NCBI GenBank assembly: GCA_947258435.1
Contig: CAMYID010000022.1
Coordinates: 2,501 to 66,500 of the forward strand
Origin: an uncultured Alphaproteobacteria bacterium
Lineage (GTDB): Bacteria > Pseudomonadota > Alphaproteobacteria > UBA11222
Direction of reading: 5' to 3'
DNA: 64,000 nucleotides
The notes under the pieces were generated by a model. That model saw only the letters and a list, made by a program, of their open reading frames with translations. It made no database searches and was not told where the DNA came from. Of this stretch, positions 9,518 to 19,858 are shown in pieces. The translations under genes were made by a program, and so were the position numbers. Position 1 is the first letter of the stretch. Every line of letters starts with the position of its first letter.

Positions 9518-10606
9518 TCAGCCTTCCGCCTCCAGCCCCATACTGGCCAGACGGTCGGCCTGATCATGGGCAATCAGCGGATCGATAATCTCATCCAGCG
9601 CCTCACCGGTAATGACCCGGTCAAGCTTGTACAGCGTAAGATTGATACGGTGATCGGTCACCCTGCCCTGTGGAAAGTTATAAGTCCGGATCCGCTCCGA
9701 CCTGTCGCCGCTGCCCACCTGCCCTTTGCGGTCCGCGGCCCGTGCCGCCTCTGTTTCCTGACGCTTGTGATCATACAGTTTGGCACGCAGCATCGTCATC
9801 GCTTTCGCGCGGTTCTTATGCTGTGACTTTTCATCCTGACACTGAACAACCACCCCTGAGGGCACATGGGTGATGCGCACCGCGCTGTCGGTGGTGTTGA
9901 CATGCTGCCCGCCCGCGCCTTGCGCGCGGTAGGTATCGACCCGCAAATCCTTCTCGTCGATATCGATATCGACCTCCTCGGCCTCGGGCAGTACGGCGAC
10001 CGTTGCCGCGGAGGTGTGAATTCTGCCCTGGGTTTCGGTTTCAGGCACACGCTGCACCCGATGTACGCCGGATTCATATTTCAGCTTGGCGAATACATCC
10101 TGCCCGCTGACGCGCCCGATAATCTCCTTAAACCCGCCAACATCGCTTTCGGAAGCCGACATGATCTCCACCTGCCATCCCCGGTCGGCGGCATAGTTCT
10201 GATACATCCGGAAAAGATCGCCGGCAAACAGCGCCGCCTCATCACCCCCGGTCCCCGCGCGCACCTCCAGGATGGCATTCTTGCGATCCGCCTCATCCTT
10301 GGGCGCCAGCAAGACCAGCATGCGATTCTCAAGCCCGGGCAGCCTGTCTTCAAGCTCCTGCGCTTCTTCCTGCGCCATGGACCGCATCTCCGCATCGGTT
10401 CCCGGATCGTCCAGAAGCTCTTCAACCCCCGCCAGCTCGGCGCGCGCGGCGCGCAGTTCGGACACTGCCTTGGCAACAGGCGAGAGTTCAGCATACTCGC
10501 GCGACAAAGCGACATATTCATCGGGCGGCAGATTCTCCGCCATCCGCGCTTCAAGCTCCTGATGCCGTGTCAGGACTTCGATCAGTTTTGCTTCAGGTAT
10601 TCGCAC
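9518..10606 (-). CDS. prfA: Peptide chain release factor 1
   Basis: Class I release factor (362 residues) that recognises UAA and UAG in the ribosomal A site. Visible: [18 protein letters not shown] with the GGQ that triggers peptidyl-tRNA hydrolysis (methylated by PrmC, encoded next), and the stop-codon recognition tripeptide in [12 protein letters not shown], where PET takes the place of the E. coli PAT (PxT). [20 protein letters not shown] is a strong RF1 signature near the C-terminus. It forms a two-gene unit with prmC. Confidence 0.98.
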   Translation of the reverse strand: MRIPEAKLIEVLTRHQELEARMAENLPPDEYVALSREYAELSPVAKAVSELRAARAELAGVEELLDDPGTDAEMRSMAQEEAQELEDRLPGLENRMLVLLAPKDEADRKNAILEVRAGTGGDEAALFAGDLFRMYQNYAADRGWQVEIMSASESDVGGFKEIIGRVSGQDVFAKLKYESGVHRVQRVPETETQGRIHTSAATVAVLPEAEEVDIDIDEKDLRVDTYRAQGAGGQHVNTTDSAVRITHVPSGVVVQCQDEKSQHKNRAKAMTMLRAKLYDHKRQETEAARAADRKGQVGSGDRSERIRTYNFPQGRVTDHRINLTLYKLDRVITGEALDEIIDPLIAHDQADRLASMGLEAEG

Positions 10607-10681
10607 CGGTCACTCAATAGGCTTGTCGCAAGCCGCCCCCGTCCTTTCCGGAGCGCTTGCCTGTTTCATTATTCCGGCCTG

Positions 10682-11815
10682 TCAGGCCTGCATGGGGGTT
10701 TCGGCGGCGCTCGCCATGTCCCGCCCGGCCATTTCGGCGGCTTTTTCTTCCACCAATGCGACAATATGATCGATCATTCCGTCATTTTGCAATTTATGGT
10801 CGGGTATCCCCGCGACATAAACCATGCCGCTGCCCGCGCCGCCACCGGTAAAGCCGATATCGGTTTCGCGCGCTTCCCCCGGGCCGTTGACGACGCAGCC
10901 GATGATCGAGACCGTCACGGGCTGTGAAATATGCGCGAGCCTTTCTTCCAGAAGCTGAACGGTTCTGATCACATCAAAGCCCTGCCGCGCGCAGCTGGGG
11001 CAGGATATGATACTGACGCCACGGTGACGCAGATTAAGCGCCTTGAGCAGTTCAAATCCGATCCTGATTTCCTCGACCGGATCGGCGGACAACGATACGC
11101 GTATGGTATCGCCAATACCCGCCCATAACAGCGATCCCATACCGATGGCGGATTTGACGGTGCCGGTTGTCAATCCACCCGCTTCGGTTACTCCCAGATG
11201 AATGGGAAAATCCCCCGCCTCGGCCAGCCCCTGATAGGCGGCGGCGGCCAGGAACACATCCGATGCCTTGACGCTGATTTTATACTCCCTGAAATCATGC
11301 TCTTCGAGCAGATTGGCATGATAAAGCGCGCTTTCGACCATCGCTTCGGGGCATGGTTCACCGTATTTTTCCAGAAGATGGCGCTCAAGCGAGCCGGCAT
11401 TCACCCCAATACGGATAGAACAGCCATGATCGCGTGCGGCCTGCACCACATCGCGCACACGCGCAGACGATCCGATATTCCCCGGATTAATGCGCAGGCA
11501 GGCCGCCCCGGCCTCAGCCGCTTCAATCGCCCGGCGATAATGGAAGTGAATATCGGCAACAATCGGCACCCGGGCCTGACGGGTAATATCGCGCAGTGCC
11601 GCTGTCGCCGCCTCATCGGGGCAGGAAACACGCACGATATCCGCCCCCGCATCTTCCAATGCACGAATCTGATTCAGTGTCGCGACCGCGTCACCGGTGA
11701 CTGTGTTGGTCATCGATTGCACGGTGATCGGCGCATCACCCCCGACAGGAACGTCGCCGACAAAAATCTTGCGCGACTTCCGCCGCCGAATTTCACGATA
11801 AGGTCGCACACTCAT
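10682..11815 (-). CDS. ispG: 4-hydroxy-3-methylbut-2-enyl diphosphate synthase (flavodoxin-type)
   Basis: [4Fe-4S] enzyme of the MEP isoprenoid pathway, reducing MEcPP to HMBPP. 377 residues. The N-terminal TIM-barrel half carries the family block VQSMTNT, the barrel continues through DIHFHYR and LRINPGN, and the C-terminal half has the cluster cysteines in [13 protein letters not shown] and [13 protein letters not shown]. It lies 75 bp upstream of prfA in transcription order. The residues after VVNGPGEA are normal for the bacterial form; there is no long insert as in the plant/Chlamydia type. Confidence 0.97.
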   Translation of the reverse strand: MSVRPYREIRRRKSRKIFVGDVPVGGDAPITVQSMTNTVTGDAVATLNQIRALEDAGADIVRVSCPDEAATAALRDITRQARVPIVADIHFHYRRAIEAAEAGAACLRINPGNIGSSARVRDVVQAARDHGCSIRIGVNAGSLERHLLEKYGEPCPEAMVESALYHANLLEEHDFREYKISVKASDVFLAAAAYQGLAEAGDFPIHLGVTEAGGLTTGTVKSAIGMGSLLWAGIGDTIRVSLSADPVEEIRIGFELLKALNLRHRGVSIISCPSCARQGFDVIRTVQLLEERLAHISQPVTVSIIGCVVNGPGEARETDIGFTGGGAGSGMVYVAGIPDHKLQNDGMIDHIVALVEEKAAEMAGRDMASAAETPMQA

Positions 11816-11939
11816 ATGAGGTAAATCCCGCCTGAAAGCGTCATTCTGTATTCTGTTCTGCCGGTACTAATATGGGTTCCGGTCGCGCCGGATGCGAGCG
11901 CTATCTGTCCTAGGCCCGATTATCACCACACTTGTCAAG

Positions 11940-13151
11940 CTAGCGATCCCGGCCAGCCCGCAAATCCGCCGGATCAAGTGACAGATCGCGCACAACCTCC
12001 CCGGCCGGCCCGAAAGCGGGCAGTTGCTCCCCATCCAGTATGGCTGCCAACGCCCCCGCATCACCCACCGTCAGGCGAATCCCGGCCTGATCAGGTACCG
12101 CGACCACTTCATCCGCCGGGAGCAGACGCGCAAGCAACACATCCCCCGAACCGGTCGATAGCTGAATCCAGACATTCTCAAGGGCCCGTAATTGCACAGC
12201 CCCCTCACCGGCAGTCGGCGACCGCCCCTCGCCCAGCGGAGCGGCAGGCGCCGCCGCCTGTTCCGCTGCCGCTTCTTCAGCCGCGATCTCTTCTGAAACG
12301 GGCGCATCGGATGCCGTTGCGGGCTTTTGCCGCGGCAACCGCGTGACAATAGCAGGCGGCACCCCTTCCGCAACCTCGCTCATCGCATCCGGTTGCGGCA
12401 GCCCCGCCGGCAATTGCGCAACATCTTCCGCTTCACGCAATTCGATGTCCGCAGACCCACCGCCCGCGTCGGCAGGAACCTCCGCGAGGGGTCTTTGCGC
12501 TGCAGACTGAGCGGTTGTCTCCCCGACAGCGTCGCCCCCTTCATCTTCCGGCAAGGCAGAGCTGTAGAATTCCGCGCGGGTGGGGCGGTTCCCGAATGCG
12601 GCCATGTCCGTACTTTCCTCATCGCGGGCAGAAACCGCAGCGCTGTCAGGCCCGGCCGGAATCTGCTGTTGCAGCCGCGCGGGGACATCGGCAACCAGTT
12701 CCCGATCGTCGGGCATTTCCCACTCCGCCTGCCGGAAATAGTACCAGCCGCCATAAAGAACCCCGGCACATAACAGCGCGACAATGACCGTCACAGGGCT
12801 GGGGGCACGGGATTCACGTTCAGGCTCGGGAAAATGCAAATCCTCCGGCATCAGCCTGGGAACGTCTGTTTCGGATTTCAGCCGCAGAATGATCTCATCA
12901 GGATCAAGACCGACAAAGCCGGCATAGGTCCGCACAAAACCGCTGACATAGGTCGGCCCCGGCAGTTCCGCGAACCGCCCGTTTTCAATCGCCGTCAGAT
13001 GAGTTTCACTGATACGAATTGCACGGCAAATATCCTCCACCGTGTAATTGGCCGCAAGCCGGGCGCGATGCAGATCATAACCGACCCCCCGATAGGGGCC
13101 GTCCTCGCGATCCGCTGAATTCACAATTTCGCTATTGGTCGCTTCCATCAC
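11940..13151 (-). CDS. RodZ-like helix-turn-helix membrane protein (DUF4115)
   Basis: A 403-residue bitopic protein. Residues about 20-92 form a Cro/RodZ-type HTH (DLHRARLAANYTVEDICRAIRIS, then YVSGFVRTYAGFVGLDPDEI). A single membrane helix follows at about 119-138 (PVTVIVALLCAGVLYGGWYY), then a long Ala/Pro/Glu-rich periplasmic linker and a C-terminal DUF4115 domain (LENVWIQLSTGSGDVLLARLL to the end). E. coli RodZ links MreB filaments to the cell-wall elongation machinery; alphaproteobacterial homologues of this form are common next to ispG, as here. The cell-shape role is inferred from the family, not shown by the sequence. Confidence 0.87.
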   Translation of the reverse strand: MMEATNSEIVNSADREDGPYRGVGYDLHRARLAANYTVEDICRAIRISETHLTAIENGRFAELPGPTYVSGFVRTYAGFVGLDPDEIILRLKSETDVPRLMPEDLHFPEPERESRAPSPVTVIVALLCAGVLYGGWYYFRQAEWEMPDDRELVADVPARLQQQIPAGPDSAAVSARDEESTDMAAFGNRPTRAEFYSSALPEDEGGDAVGETTAQSAAQRPLAEVPADAGGGSADIELREAEDVAQLPAGLPQPDAMSEVAEGVPPAIVTRLPRQKPATASDAPVSEEIAAEEAAAEQAAAPAAPLGEGRSPTAGEGAVQLRALENVWIQLSTGSGDVLLARLLPADEVVAVPDQAGIRLTVGDAGALAAILDGEQLPAFGPAGEVVRDLSLDPADLRAGRDR

Positions 13152-13255
13152 TTACCCTTCGGGTGGACGTTGCGGATTTGTATAATCGCAAATTGGCCGC
13201 TGCGGGCTACCCCATCTGAACAAAAGAACCGGCGGCGCGCAAGGTCACAGCCATG

Positions 13256-15523
13256 TCACACAGGCACCTGTTGACTTGCAGCAAATGCCATAAGCTGTGT
13301 CCTGATATCTTCCCTGTTGGTGCGGATAAGACCGTCCATGAAGTCACCGATCGCCGAAACATCGAGATTGACCAGCATCAGCTTGACCGGCCCGATGGAA
13401 ATCGGGGACATCGATAAATTTCTGAAACCAAGCCCGATCAGCGCCATCGCCTCAAGCGGGCGGCCGGCCAGCTCCCCGCACAGGCTGAGCGGCACCTGAT
13501 GCGCGTCGCATTCACGCACAATGTGACTGAGAAGCCGCAACCCGCCGGCGCTCAGTGAATCGTAGCGCCCCGCAAGCTTGGGATTACCGCGATCATAGGC
13601 AAAGAAAAACTGCAGCAGATCATTCGATCCTACCGAAATGAAATCGACAAGCGGCAGCAGCCGGTCAAGCTGCCAGACAAGCGCGGGAACTTCGAGCATC
13701 GTTCCCACGCGCAGGCCGGCCGGCTTCGCAACCCCAAGCCGGTCCATCCTGGCAAGCTCCTCATCGACCATCGCGCGGGCCTGAACAAATTCCGCAATAT
13801 CGCAAATCATCGGGAACATGATGTTGAGCTCCCGGTCCGCGCCCGCCGCCAGCAAGGCGCGCAACTGGTAACGCAACAATCCCGGCCGCTCCATCGCCAG
13901 CCGCGTGGCACGCCAGCCCATTGCCGGGTTTTCCTCCCGCCCATGCTCCAGATATGGCAGCGCCTTGTCGGCACCGATATCCAGTGTACGGAACAGAACC
14001 CGCCGATCGCCAGCCGCCTCCAGAACACGCATATAGAGCCGCCGCTGTTCCTCAAACCTTGGAAAGACAGCGGAAATCAGGAATTGCAGCTCTGTCCGGA
14101 ACAAGCCGATACCCGTTGCACCGGTATGGTCAAGATGCGGCAGATCGACCATCAGACCCGCATTGATTTCCAGATTGACCGCAACGCCATCCTTGCTGAT
14201 CGATGGCTGTCCACGCAAGGCCTCAAACTGCGCCTGCCGCTTGGCCTCCACGGCCATACGTTCCGCATATGCAGCGCGCACATCCTCGGCGGGGCGCAGA
14301 TAAACCGCACCCGATTCGCCATCCACGATAATCGCGTCACCGCCCTGCACCCAGTCGAGTATGTCATTCGTCCCGCCCACCATCGGGATTTCCAGCGCCC
14401 GCGCCACAATCGCCACATGCGACGTTCGGCTGCCTTCTTCGAGCACAATGCCCGCAAGTTTGGACCGGTCATAATCGAGCAGTTCCGCAGGCCCCATCGT
14501 ATGCGCGACGACAATGGCGTTTTCGGGCAAATCCTCCGCCGAGGGCACATTTGTCTGCCCGGTCAGATGCCGCAGCAGCCGATTGGCCAGATCGTCAAGA
14601 TCCTGCAGGCGCTCGCGCAGATAAGGCTGGGTGACCTTCTGCATCCGGGCGCGGTTTTCCATCTGCACCCGCTCGGCGGCGGCGGCGGCGGTCAGACCGG
14701 AATCAACCGCCTCGTGAAGCCGGGCGGTCCAGCCTTTGTCCTGGGCAAACATCTGATAGGCCTGCAAGACCTCGCGATGTTCACCGGCACGCGCAAGCTC
14801 GCTTGAGCGCAGCATCCTTTCCACAGACTGCCGCAATGACTGCAGCGCTTCATCAAGCTTCTGCCGTTCCTCGGCCGGATTGACCGCGATGATCTGGGTG
14901 ATATCGACACGCGGTTCATGCAACACCACCTCGCCCATCACAATTCCTTCCGCCAGGCCAATACCGTGCAGACGGTGAGAATGTAACGCATCGATCTGGT
15001 CGGTCGCTTCGGTGACAACCGCGACAAGCGTGCCCGATGCGGCAACCTCTGCCAGCACCATGGCCACGGTTTCGAGGGTCTCAAGTTCCTCATCGACATA
15101 GCTGCGCATGGTGCGGTTCTGCACCGCCAGAACGCCGATCACACGCCCGCCGCGCATGATCGGTACACCCATCATGGATTTGTAGATCTCTTCGCCGGTT
15201 TCAGGCCGATAGGCGAATTTCGGATGCGCCTGCGCATCGGACAGATTGATATGTTTGGCGGTCTGCGCAACCGTGCCGATCAGCCCCTCGCCAATCTGCA
15301 GGAATGTCTGATGTACAGCGTCGGAATTGAGTCCTTCGGTGGCGTATAGCTCCAGCCTGTTATCGCCGCGCAGCAGATAAAGCGAACAGACTTCCGCCAC
15401 CAGATTGGCAGCGATAGCACTGACGACCAGATTCAGGCGCGTCTGTGTATCCTGCGGCTCCGCCATGATCTCGCGAAGCCGCCGGAGCAGGACGCGCGGA
15501 CCGAGTGGGGAGCCCTGCGGCAC
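13256..15523 (-). CDS. ptsP: Phosphoenolpyruvate-protein phosphotransferase of the nitrogen PTS (EI-Ntr)
   Basis: First phosphoryl carrier of the PTS-Ntr relay (EI-Ntr to NPr to EIIA-Ntr), which senses nitrogen and potassium status. 755 residues. Domains: N-terminal GAF (about 20-165, EVCSLYLLR...GVLAVQNR), PEP-utiliser N-terminal helical domain, swivelling His domain with the phosphorylated H369 in GSRTSHVAIVAR, and the C-terminal TIM barrel with LFRTELQFL, SVGSNDL and LSLCGELAG. The GAF domain separates it from the sugar-PTS enzyme I. It follows lysC by 84 bp on the same strand; NPr and EIIA genes are not in this window. Confidence 0.96.
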   Translation of the reverse strand: MPQGSPLGPRVLLRRLREIMAEPQDTQTRLNLVVSAIAANLVAEVCSLYLLRGDNRLELYATEGLNSDAVHQTFLQIGEGLIGTVAQTAKHINLSDAQAHPKFAYRPETGEEIYKSMMGVPIMRGGRVIGVLAVQNRTMRSYVDEELETLETVAMVLAEVAASGTLVAVVTEATDQIDALHSHRLHGIGLAEGIVMGEVVLHEPRVDITQIIAVNPAEERQKLDEALQSLRQSVERMLRSSELARAGEHREVLQAYQMFAQDKGWTARLHEAVDSGLTAAAAAERVQMENRARMQKVTQPYLRERLQDLDDLANRLLRHLTGQTNVPSAEDLPENAIVVAHTMGPAELLDYDRSKLAGIVLEEGSRTSHVAIVARALEIPMVGGTNDILDWVQGGDAIIVDGESGAVYLRPAEDVRAAYAERMAVEAKRQAQFEALRGQPSISKDGVAVNLEINAGLMVDLPHLDHTGATGIGLFRTELQFLISAVFPRFEEQRRLYMRVLEAAGDRRVLFRTLDIGADKALPYLEHGREENPAMGWRATRLAMERPGLLRYQLRALLAAGADRELNIMFPMICDIAEFVQARAMVDEELARMDRLGVAKPAGLRVGTMLEVPALVWQLDRLLPLVDFISVGSNDLLQFFFAYDRGNPKLAGRYDSLSAGGLRLLSHIVRECDAHQVPLSLCGELAGRPLEAMALIGLGFRNLSMSPISIGPVKLMLVNLDVSAIGDFMDGLIRTNREDIRTQLMAFAASQQVPV

Positions 15524-15607
15524 TATCCTGTATCCTTTGATGCTGTCGCTTTCATGGCGTCTACAAACATTCCGCTACCCGTCACTCTGCGCCCGTACCG
15601 AACGGTG

Positions 15608-16828
15608 CTACGCGGCATCCAGCCCATAGGCGGTGTGCAATGCGCGTACCGCCAGTTCCGTATACTCCGCCGCGATAAGCACGCTGACCTTGATCTCGGA
15701 GGTCGAGATCACCTGGATATTAATACCTTTTTCCGCCAATGCGGCGAACATCCGTTGCGCGACGCCTGCATGGCTGCGCATCCCGACGCCGATTACCGAT
15801 ATCTTTGCAACGTTTGAATCGGTCAGAAGTTGCGCATAGGCAATCCGGTCCCGCACCTCGGTCAAGATCGCCGCGGTCCGTTCCAGATCAGCGCGTCCGA
15901 CTGTGAAGGTAATATCTGTCGCCGCCCCATCTTCGGAAATATTCTGTACGATCATATCGACATTCACATTGGCATCCGCCAAAGAGCCAAAGATGCTCGC
16001 CGCGACCCCCGGGCGGTCCGCGACACGCGTCAAGGTGATCTTTGCTTCATCCTTGGAATAGGCGATCCCGCTGACGACTTCCTGTTCCACGATCTCTCCT
16101 TCATCACAAACAAGCGTTCCTGGCTTATCTTCAAAACTTGACAAAACCTGGACGCGGACATTGTGCACCATCGCCAGCTCTACCGAACGGGTCTGCAGGA
16201 CTTTCGCACCCTGGGACGCCATTTCGAGCATTTCTTCATAGGTGATTTTATCAAGCTTGCGCGCCTGCGCAACGATCCGCGGGTCGGTGGTAAACACCCC
16301 CTCGACATCGGTGAAAATATCGCACCGGTCCGCGCCGATGGCCGCAGCCAGCGCCACCGCGCTTGTATCCGAACCGCCGCGCCCTAATGTCGCGATCCGG
16401 TTGTCGGGCGCAAGCCCCTGAAACCCGGCGATAACGGCAACCTGCCCCTCGCCCAGCCTTTCTTCGAGCAGCACCCCGTCAATCCCCAGAATGCGCGCCG
16501 AGCCATGCACCGAACTGGTTGATACAGGTATCTGCCAGCCCAGCCATGAACGTGCGGAGACATCAAGACTTTGCAGCGCCAGGGCCAGCAATCCTGCCGA
16601 AATCTGCTCGCCTGCGGAAACCACCACATCATATTCGCGCGCATCATGCATCGCTGAGGCCTGCCGCGCCAGATTGACAAGATTATCGGTCGTACCCGCC
16701 ATTGCGGACACAACCACCGCCACCTGATTGCCGGCATCCACCTCCCGCTTGACGCGGTTGGCGACATGCCGGATACGCTCGATATCTGCAACGGACGTGC
16801 CGCCGAATTTCATGACCAAACGGGCCAT
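15608..16828 (-). CDS. lysC: Aspartate kinase
   Basis: Phosphorylates aspartate, the entry step to lysine, threonine and methionine, and here also the source of aspartate semialdehyde for ectoine, since no ectoine-specific aspartokinase is present in the window. The start chosen is MARLVMKFGGTSVAD at 16828 (406 residues, the typical class-2 length); a 64-residue upstream open extension has no conservation and was rejected. KFGGTS and GRGGSDTSAVALAAA mark the kinase domain; two C-terminal ACT domains (about 265-400, KITLTRVADRPGVAA and ISVIGVGMRSHAGVA) are expected to bind lysine/threonine for feedback control. Divergent from ubiG. Confidence 0.96.
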   Translation of the reverse strand: MARLVMKFGGTSVADIERIRHVANRVKREVDAGNQVAVVVSAMAGTTDNLVNLARQASAMHDAREYDVVVSAGEQISAGLLALALQSLDVSARSWLGWQIPVSTSSVHGSARILGIDGVLLEERLGEGQVAVIAGFQGLAPDNRIATLGRGGSDTSAVALAAAIGADRCDIFTDVEGVFTTDPRIVAQARKLDKITYEEMLEMASQGAKVLQTRSVELAMVHNVRVQVLSSFEDKPGTLVCDEGEIVEQEVVSGIAYSKDEAKITLTRVADRPGVAASIFGSLADANVNVDMIVQNISEDGAATDITFTVGRADLERTAAILTEVRDRIAYAQLLTDSNVAKISVIGVGMRSHAGVAQRMFAALAEKGINIQVISTSEIKVSVLIAAEYTELAVRALHTAYGLDAA

Positions 16829-17048
16829 TCTCTCGTAAACCTGTTTATTGTTTCCCTGGATACGCCGATTGTCGCCGCATTCTTTGCCGCAGCAAGCATG
16901 GCGGCGCGGTCCATACGGTAACGCATGTATTGCGCGGCTTGCCATGCGGTGAGGCGAGGCGTATCCATACTGAATTGAGACGGCACGCGCAAGCGGCGCT
17001 ACTTGCACGCATCGCCACAAGTGCCGACAATGCCCACGGAACCAAGCG

Positions 17049-17807
17049 ATGATCAGCGGCCCGAGAACAGCCCCCGAAAATACGGTCGACCCGGAAGAGG
17101 TTGCGCGGTTTTCCGCGATGGCGGATGAGTGGTGGGATCACAATGGCCCGTTTCGTCCGCTGCACAAGTTCAACCCTGTCCGGCTGAGCTTCATCAGGGA
17201 CCAGATCTGCGCACATTTTCAACGCAATGCCGCGACAGCGCGCCCATTTGAAGGATTGCGGCTGCTCGACATCGGATGCGGCGGGGGCTTGTTGAGCGAA
17301 CCGGTCTGCCGGCTGGGCGCGCAGGTCACCGGCGCGGATGCGTCAGCAGAAAATATCGGCTGCGCGAAAGCGCATGCGGCGCGGCAAAATCTGGATATCG
17401 ACTACCGGAACGTCACCACGGACGCGCTGATAACCGAGCCTGCGCGGTTCGAGGTAATCCTCAATATGGAAGTTGTTGAGCATGTCGCCAATCCCGACGC
17501 CTTCATCATGCAATGCGCATCGCTCCTGGCGCCGGGCGGGCTGATGATTCTCGCCACACTGAACCGGACAGCCAAGGCTTATGCTCTGGCGGTATTCGGA
17601 GCGGAATATATTCTGCGATGGCTGCCCAGGGGAACCCATGACTGGAACAGGTTTCTGCGCCCGCAGGAACTGACCGCCATGGTGGAAAAAGCCGGACTGT
17701 CGCTCGGCGATCTGACCGGGGTGAGCTATAATCCGCTGCTTGACCGGTGGCGGCTGTCGGACGATCTTGCCGTCAATTACATGCTGAGTGCGATCACCGC
17801 GCGTTAA
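17049..17807 (+). CDS. ubiG: Ubiquinone biosynthesis O-methyltransferase
   Basis: SAM-dependent enzyme that carries out both O-methylations in ubiquinone synthesis (2-polyprenyl-6-hydroxyphenol and 3-demethylubiquinol). 252 residues. EEVARFSAMADEWWD followed by GPFRPLHKFNPVRLSFI is the UbiG N-terminal signature; SAM motif I is LLDIGCGGGLLSE; NMEVVEHVANPD and RGTHDWNRFLRPQEL are further family blocks. It is divergent from lysC across 220 bp and convergent with the DUF1178 gene. Confidence 0.97.
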   Translation: MISGPRTAPENTVDPEEVARFSAMADEWWDHNGPFRPLHKFNPVRLSFIRDQICAHFQRNAATARPFEGLRLLDIGCGGGLLSEPVCRLGAQVTGADASAENIGCAKAHAARQNLDIDYRNVTTDALITEPARFEVILNMEVVEHVANPDAFIMQCASLLAPGGLMILATLNRTAKAYALAVFGAEYILRWLPRGTHDWNRFLRPQELTAMVEKAGLSLGDLTGVSYNPLLDRWRLSDDLAVNYMLSAITAR

Positions 17808-17862
17808 GATTCAGACAAGCAAGTCCGGAGCGGCAACAGGCTGCACCTGCGCAGATGAAAGG

Positions 17863-18291
17863 TCAGTTATCCCGGTCCGGCCAGGGAATCGGTGCAACCT
17901 CAATCCCTTCCTCATGCAGTTCGCGCACCTCGTCAAGACTGGCATCGCCATAGATGTTGCGCTGCTCGGTCTCGCCATAATGGATTTTGCGCGCTTCCTC
18001 GGGAAAGCGTTCCCCGACATGTTCGGAATTGCTTTCGACATAGTCGCGGACAGCGCGCATGACGGCGCGCATCTTGCCCTGATTTTCCGCTGCCATCGCG
18101 GCGCGTTGCGCATTCCTGCTGTTGTTCTTGCGGCCAACTTGCGGCGCCATCAACGCTTTTGAGATTTTTTTCGATTCGCAGACCGGGCAAACAAGCTCTC
18201 CCGCCGCAAGCTGGGTATCAAAGGCGGCACTGTCGGAAAACCATCCCTCGAAGGAATGCTCCTTATCGCAAATCAAATCATAGCGGATCAT
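17863..18291 (-). CDS. DUF1178 family protein
   Basis: A 142-residue protein of the DUF1178 family, widespread in proteobacteria and of unknown function. The N-terminal part holds a small zinc-ribbon-like unit: IRYDLICDKEHSFEGWFSDS with C8, and VCPVCESKKISKALMAP with a CxxC pair. The C-terminal half has the usual VRDYVESNSEHVGERFPEEARKIHYGE block and ends with acidic residues. The position next to ubiG is not informative about function. Confidence 0.9.
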   Translation of the reverse strand: MIRYDLICDKEHSFEGWFSDSAAFDTQLAAGELVCPVCESKKISKALMAPQVGRKNNSRNAQRAAMAAENQGKMRAVMRAVRDYVESNSEHVGERFPEEARKIHYGETEQRNIYGDASLDEVRELHEEGIEVAPIPWPDRDN

Positions 18292-18351
18292 TCAGATTAC
18301 CATTAATTTGTGACAGTTATGATTTCGCCACTATGTGGATTGGCTACTTAA

Positions 18352-18885
18352 ATGGGCATTGTCGGCAAAAGCAACAATATTTCACCCTGGATAGCCAAGC
18401 ATGCGGCCCTCATTGCGGATGGCGCGGAACTGCTTGATGTCGCCTGTGGCAGCGGACGGCACGGCCGTTTTTTTCTTGAAAGAGGCTGTCATGTCACCGG
18501 GATCGACCGCGATATCAGCGGGCTTGGCGATCTGCGCAACCATCCGCACTTTACCGCTATCGAATGCGATCTCGAGGCAGTTGACACTGTCTGGCCGGTT
18601 GAGAGCGGCCGATTTGCCGGGGTGATCGTTACCAACTACCTCTGGCGCCCCCTATGGCCGCATCTGATTGCATCCCTCGCACCGGGCGGCATCCTGCTCT
18701 ACGAGACTTTCATGCAAGGCCATGAGCAATTCGGACGCCCCAGAAACCGCGATTTTCTTCTGCAACCCGATGAGCTGCGAACAGTCTTTGGCGATGCGCT
18801 GGAGATCATTGCATTTTGGCAGGGTCAGGATCCGCAGCCTGCCATGCGCCAGCGGATCTGCGCCCGCCGGCCACACACACCCTGA
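18352..18885 (+). CDS. Class I SAM-dependent methyltransferase (TehB-like)
   Basis: A 177-residue small methyltransferase. SAM motif I is LLDVACGSGRHGRFFLERG, followed by an acidic motif GIDRD at the end of strand 2 and the strand-4 motif GVIVTNYLWRPLWPHL. The final part, SLAPGGILLYETFMQGHEQFGRPRN, resembles methyltransferases annotated as TehB/thiopurine-like. The substrate is unknown. It starts 60 bp from the divergent DUF1178 gene. Confidence 0.8.
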   Translation: MGIVGKSNNISPWIAKHAALIADGAELLDVACGSGRHGRFFLERGCHVTGIDRDISGLGDLRNHPHFTAIECDLEAVDTVWPVESGRFAGVIVTNYLWRPLWPHLIASLAPGGILLYETFMQGHEQFGRPRNRDFLLQPDELRTVFGDALEIIAFWQGQDPQPAMRQRICARRPHTP

Positions 18886-18949
18886 TCGAGGGCAGAACCG
18901 CGATAGCGGGGGTTTCACCGCCACACCCATCGATACTGCCCGTGTCCGC

Positions 18950-19801
18950 TCAGCCTTCTTCCTGCCGCGGCACAGGAACCGCATAATCCACATCATGGGT
19001 CAGCGCCGGAACCTGTCCGCGCGCCTTTGCGATTAATGCCGTATCGATTTCAGCCGTGACGAAACCAACCTCCGTCCCCGCATCGGCCAGCACCTCGCCC
19101 CAGGGAGCAATGATCAGGCTGTGACCAAATGTTTTCCGCCCGTCCCCGACATGCGTTCCCGTCTGGGCCGGCGCAAAGACATAGCAACCTGTTTCGATGG
19201 CCCGCGCGCGCAGCAGAATATGCCAATGCGCCTCACCGGTGAGCTTTGTAAAGGCGGCGGGCACTGTCAGGAAGTCCGCACCGGCTTTCGCCAATGAACG
19301 GTACAGATGCGGGAAGCGGATATCATAGCAGACCGACAGTCCAAGCCGCCCCCAGGGCAGATCGGCCAGCACGGCCCGGCATCCGGCGGCGAACGCCTTG
19401 GATTCGCGATAACGTTCGCCATTCGGAAGATCCACATCAAACATATGAATTTTGTCATATGTCGTCACGATCTGGCCACGCGGATCAAACAGAAAGGATC
19501 GGTTGGCAACCTGTGTCTCGCCCACACGGATGGGGATCGAACCGATCAGCAACCAGACCTCCAGCTCACCGGCCAGGGTGCCGAACGCCGCCACCGCCGG
19601 ATCTTCATCCTGACCGAAAGTCGTTGAGCGGATAACATCGGGACGCAGTTTGGTCACGATTGAGGTGACCTCCGGTGTCAGGATAAAATCCGCTCCCTCC
19701 GCCCGCGCAGCCCGGGCGAGCTCGGTGACCATTGCGACATTTTCCGCAATGACATCGGTTGAATTCAGCTGCAGACAGGCAGCGGTGAATTTATCGTTCA
19801 T
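18950..19801 (-). CDS. Carbon-nitrogen hydrolase, Nit1-like (possible deaminated glutathione amidase)
   Basis: Nitrilase-superfamily amidase of 283 residues with the catalytic triad visible: E44 (LTPEVTS), K117 (YDKIHMFD) and C158 (LSVCYDIRFPHLYR). DVDLPNGERYRES and the long block through HWHILLRARAIETGCYVFAPAQTG match the Nit1/YbeM branch, some members of which repair deaminated glutathione. The immediately following gene is a glutaredoxin and gshB is elsewhere in the window, which fits a glutathione-linked role. The exact substrate is inference. Confidence 0.88.
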   Translation of the reverse strand: MNDKFTAACLQLNSTDVIAENVAMVTELARAARAEGADFILTPEVTSIVTKLRPDVIRSTTFGQDEDPAVAAFGTLAGELEVWLLIGSIPIRVGETQVANRSFLFDPRGQIVTTYDKIHMFDVDLPNGERYRESKAFAAGCRAVLADLPWGRLGLSVCYDIRFPHLYRSLAKAGADFLTVPAAFTKLTGEAHWHILLRARAIETGCYVFAPAQTGTHVGDGRKTFGHSLIIAPWGEVLADAGTEVGFVTAEIDTALIAKARGQVPALTHDVDYAVPVPRQEEG

Positions 19802-19858
19802 CTTTCAGCACTCTGGCATCTTTCAGCACTCTGGTCTCAGAATCTGGAAAATATCGTC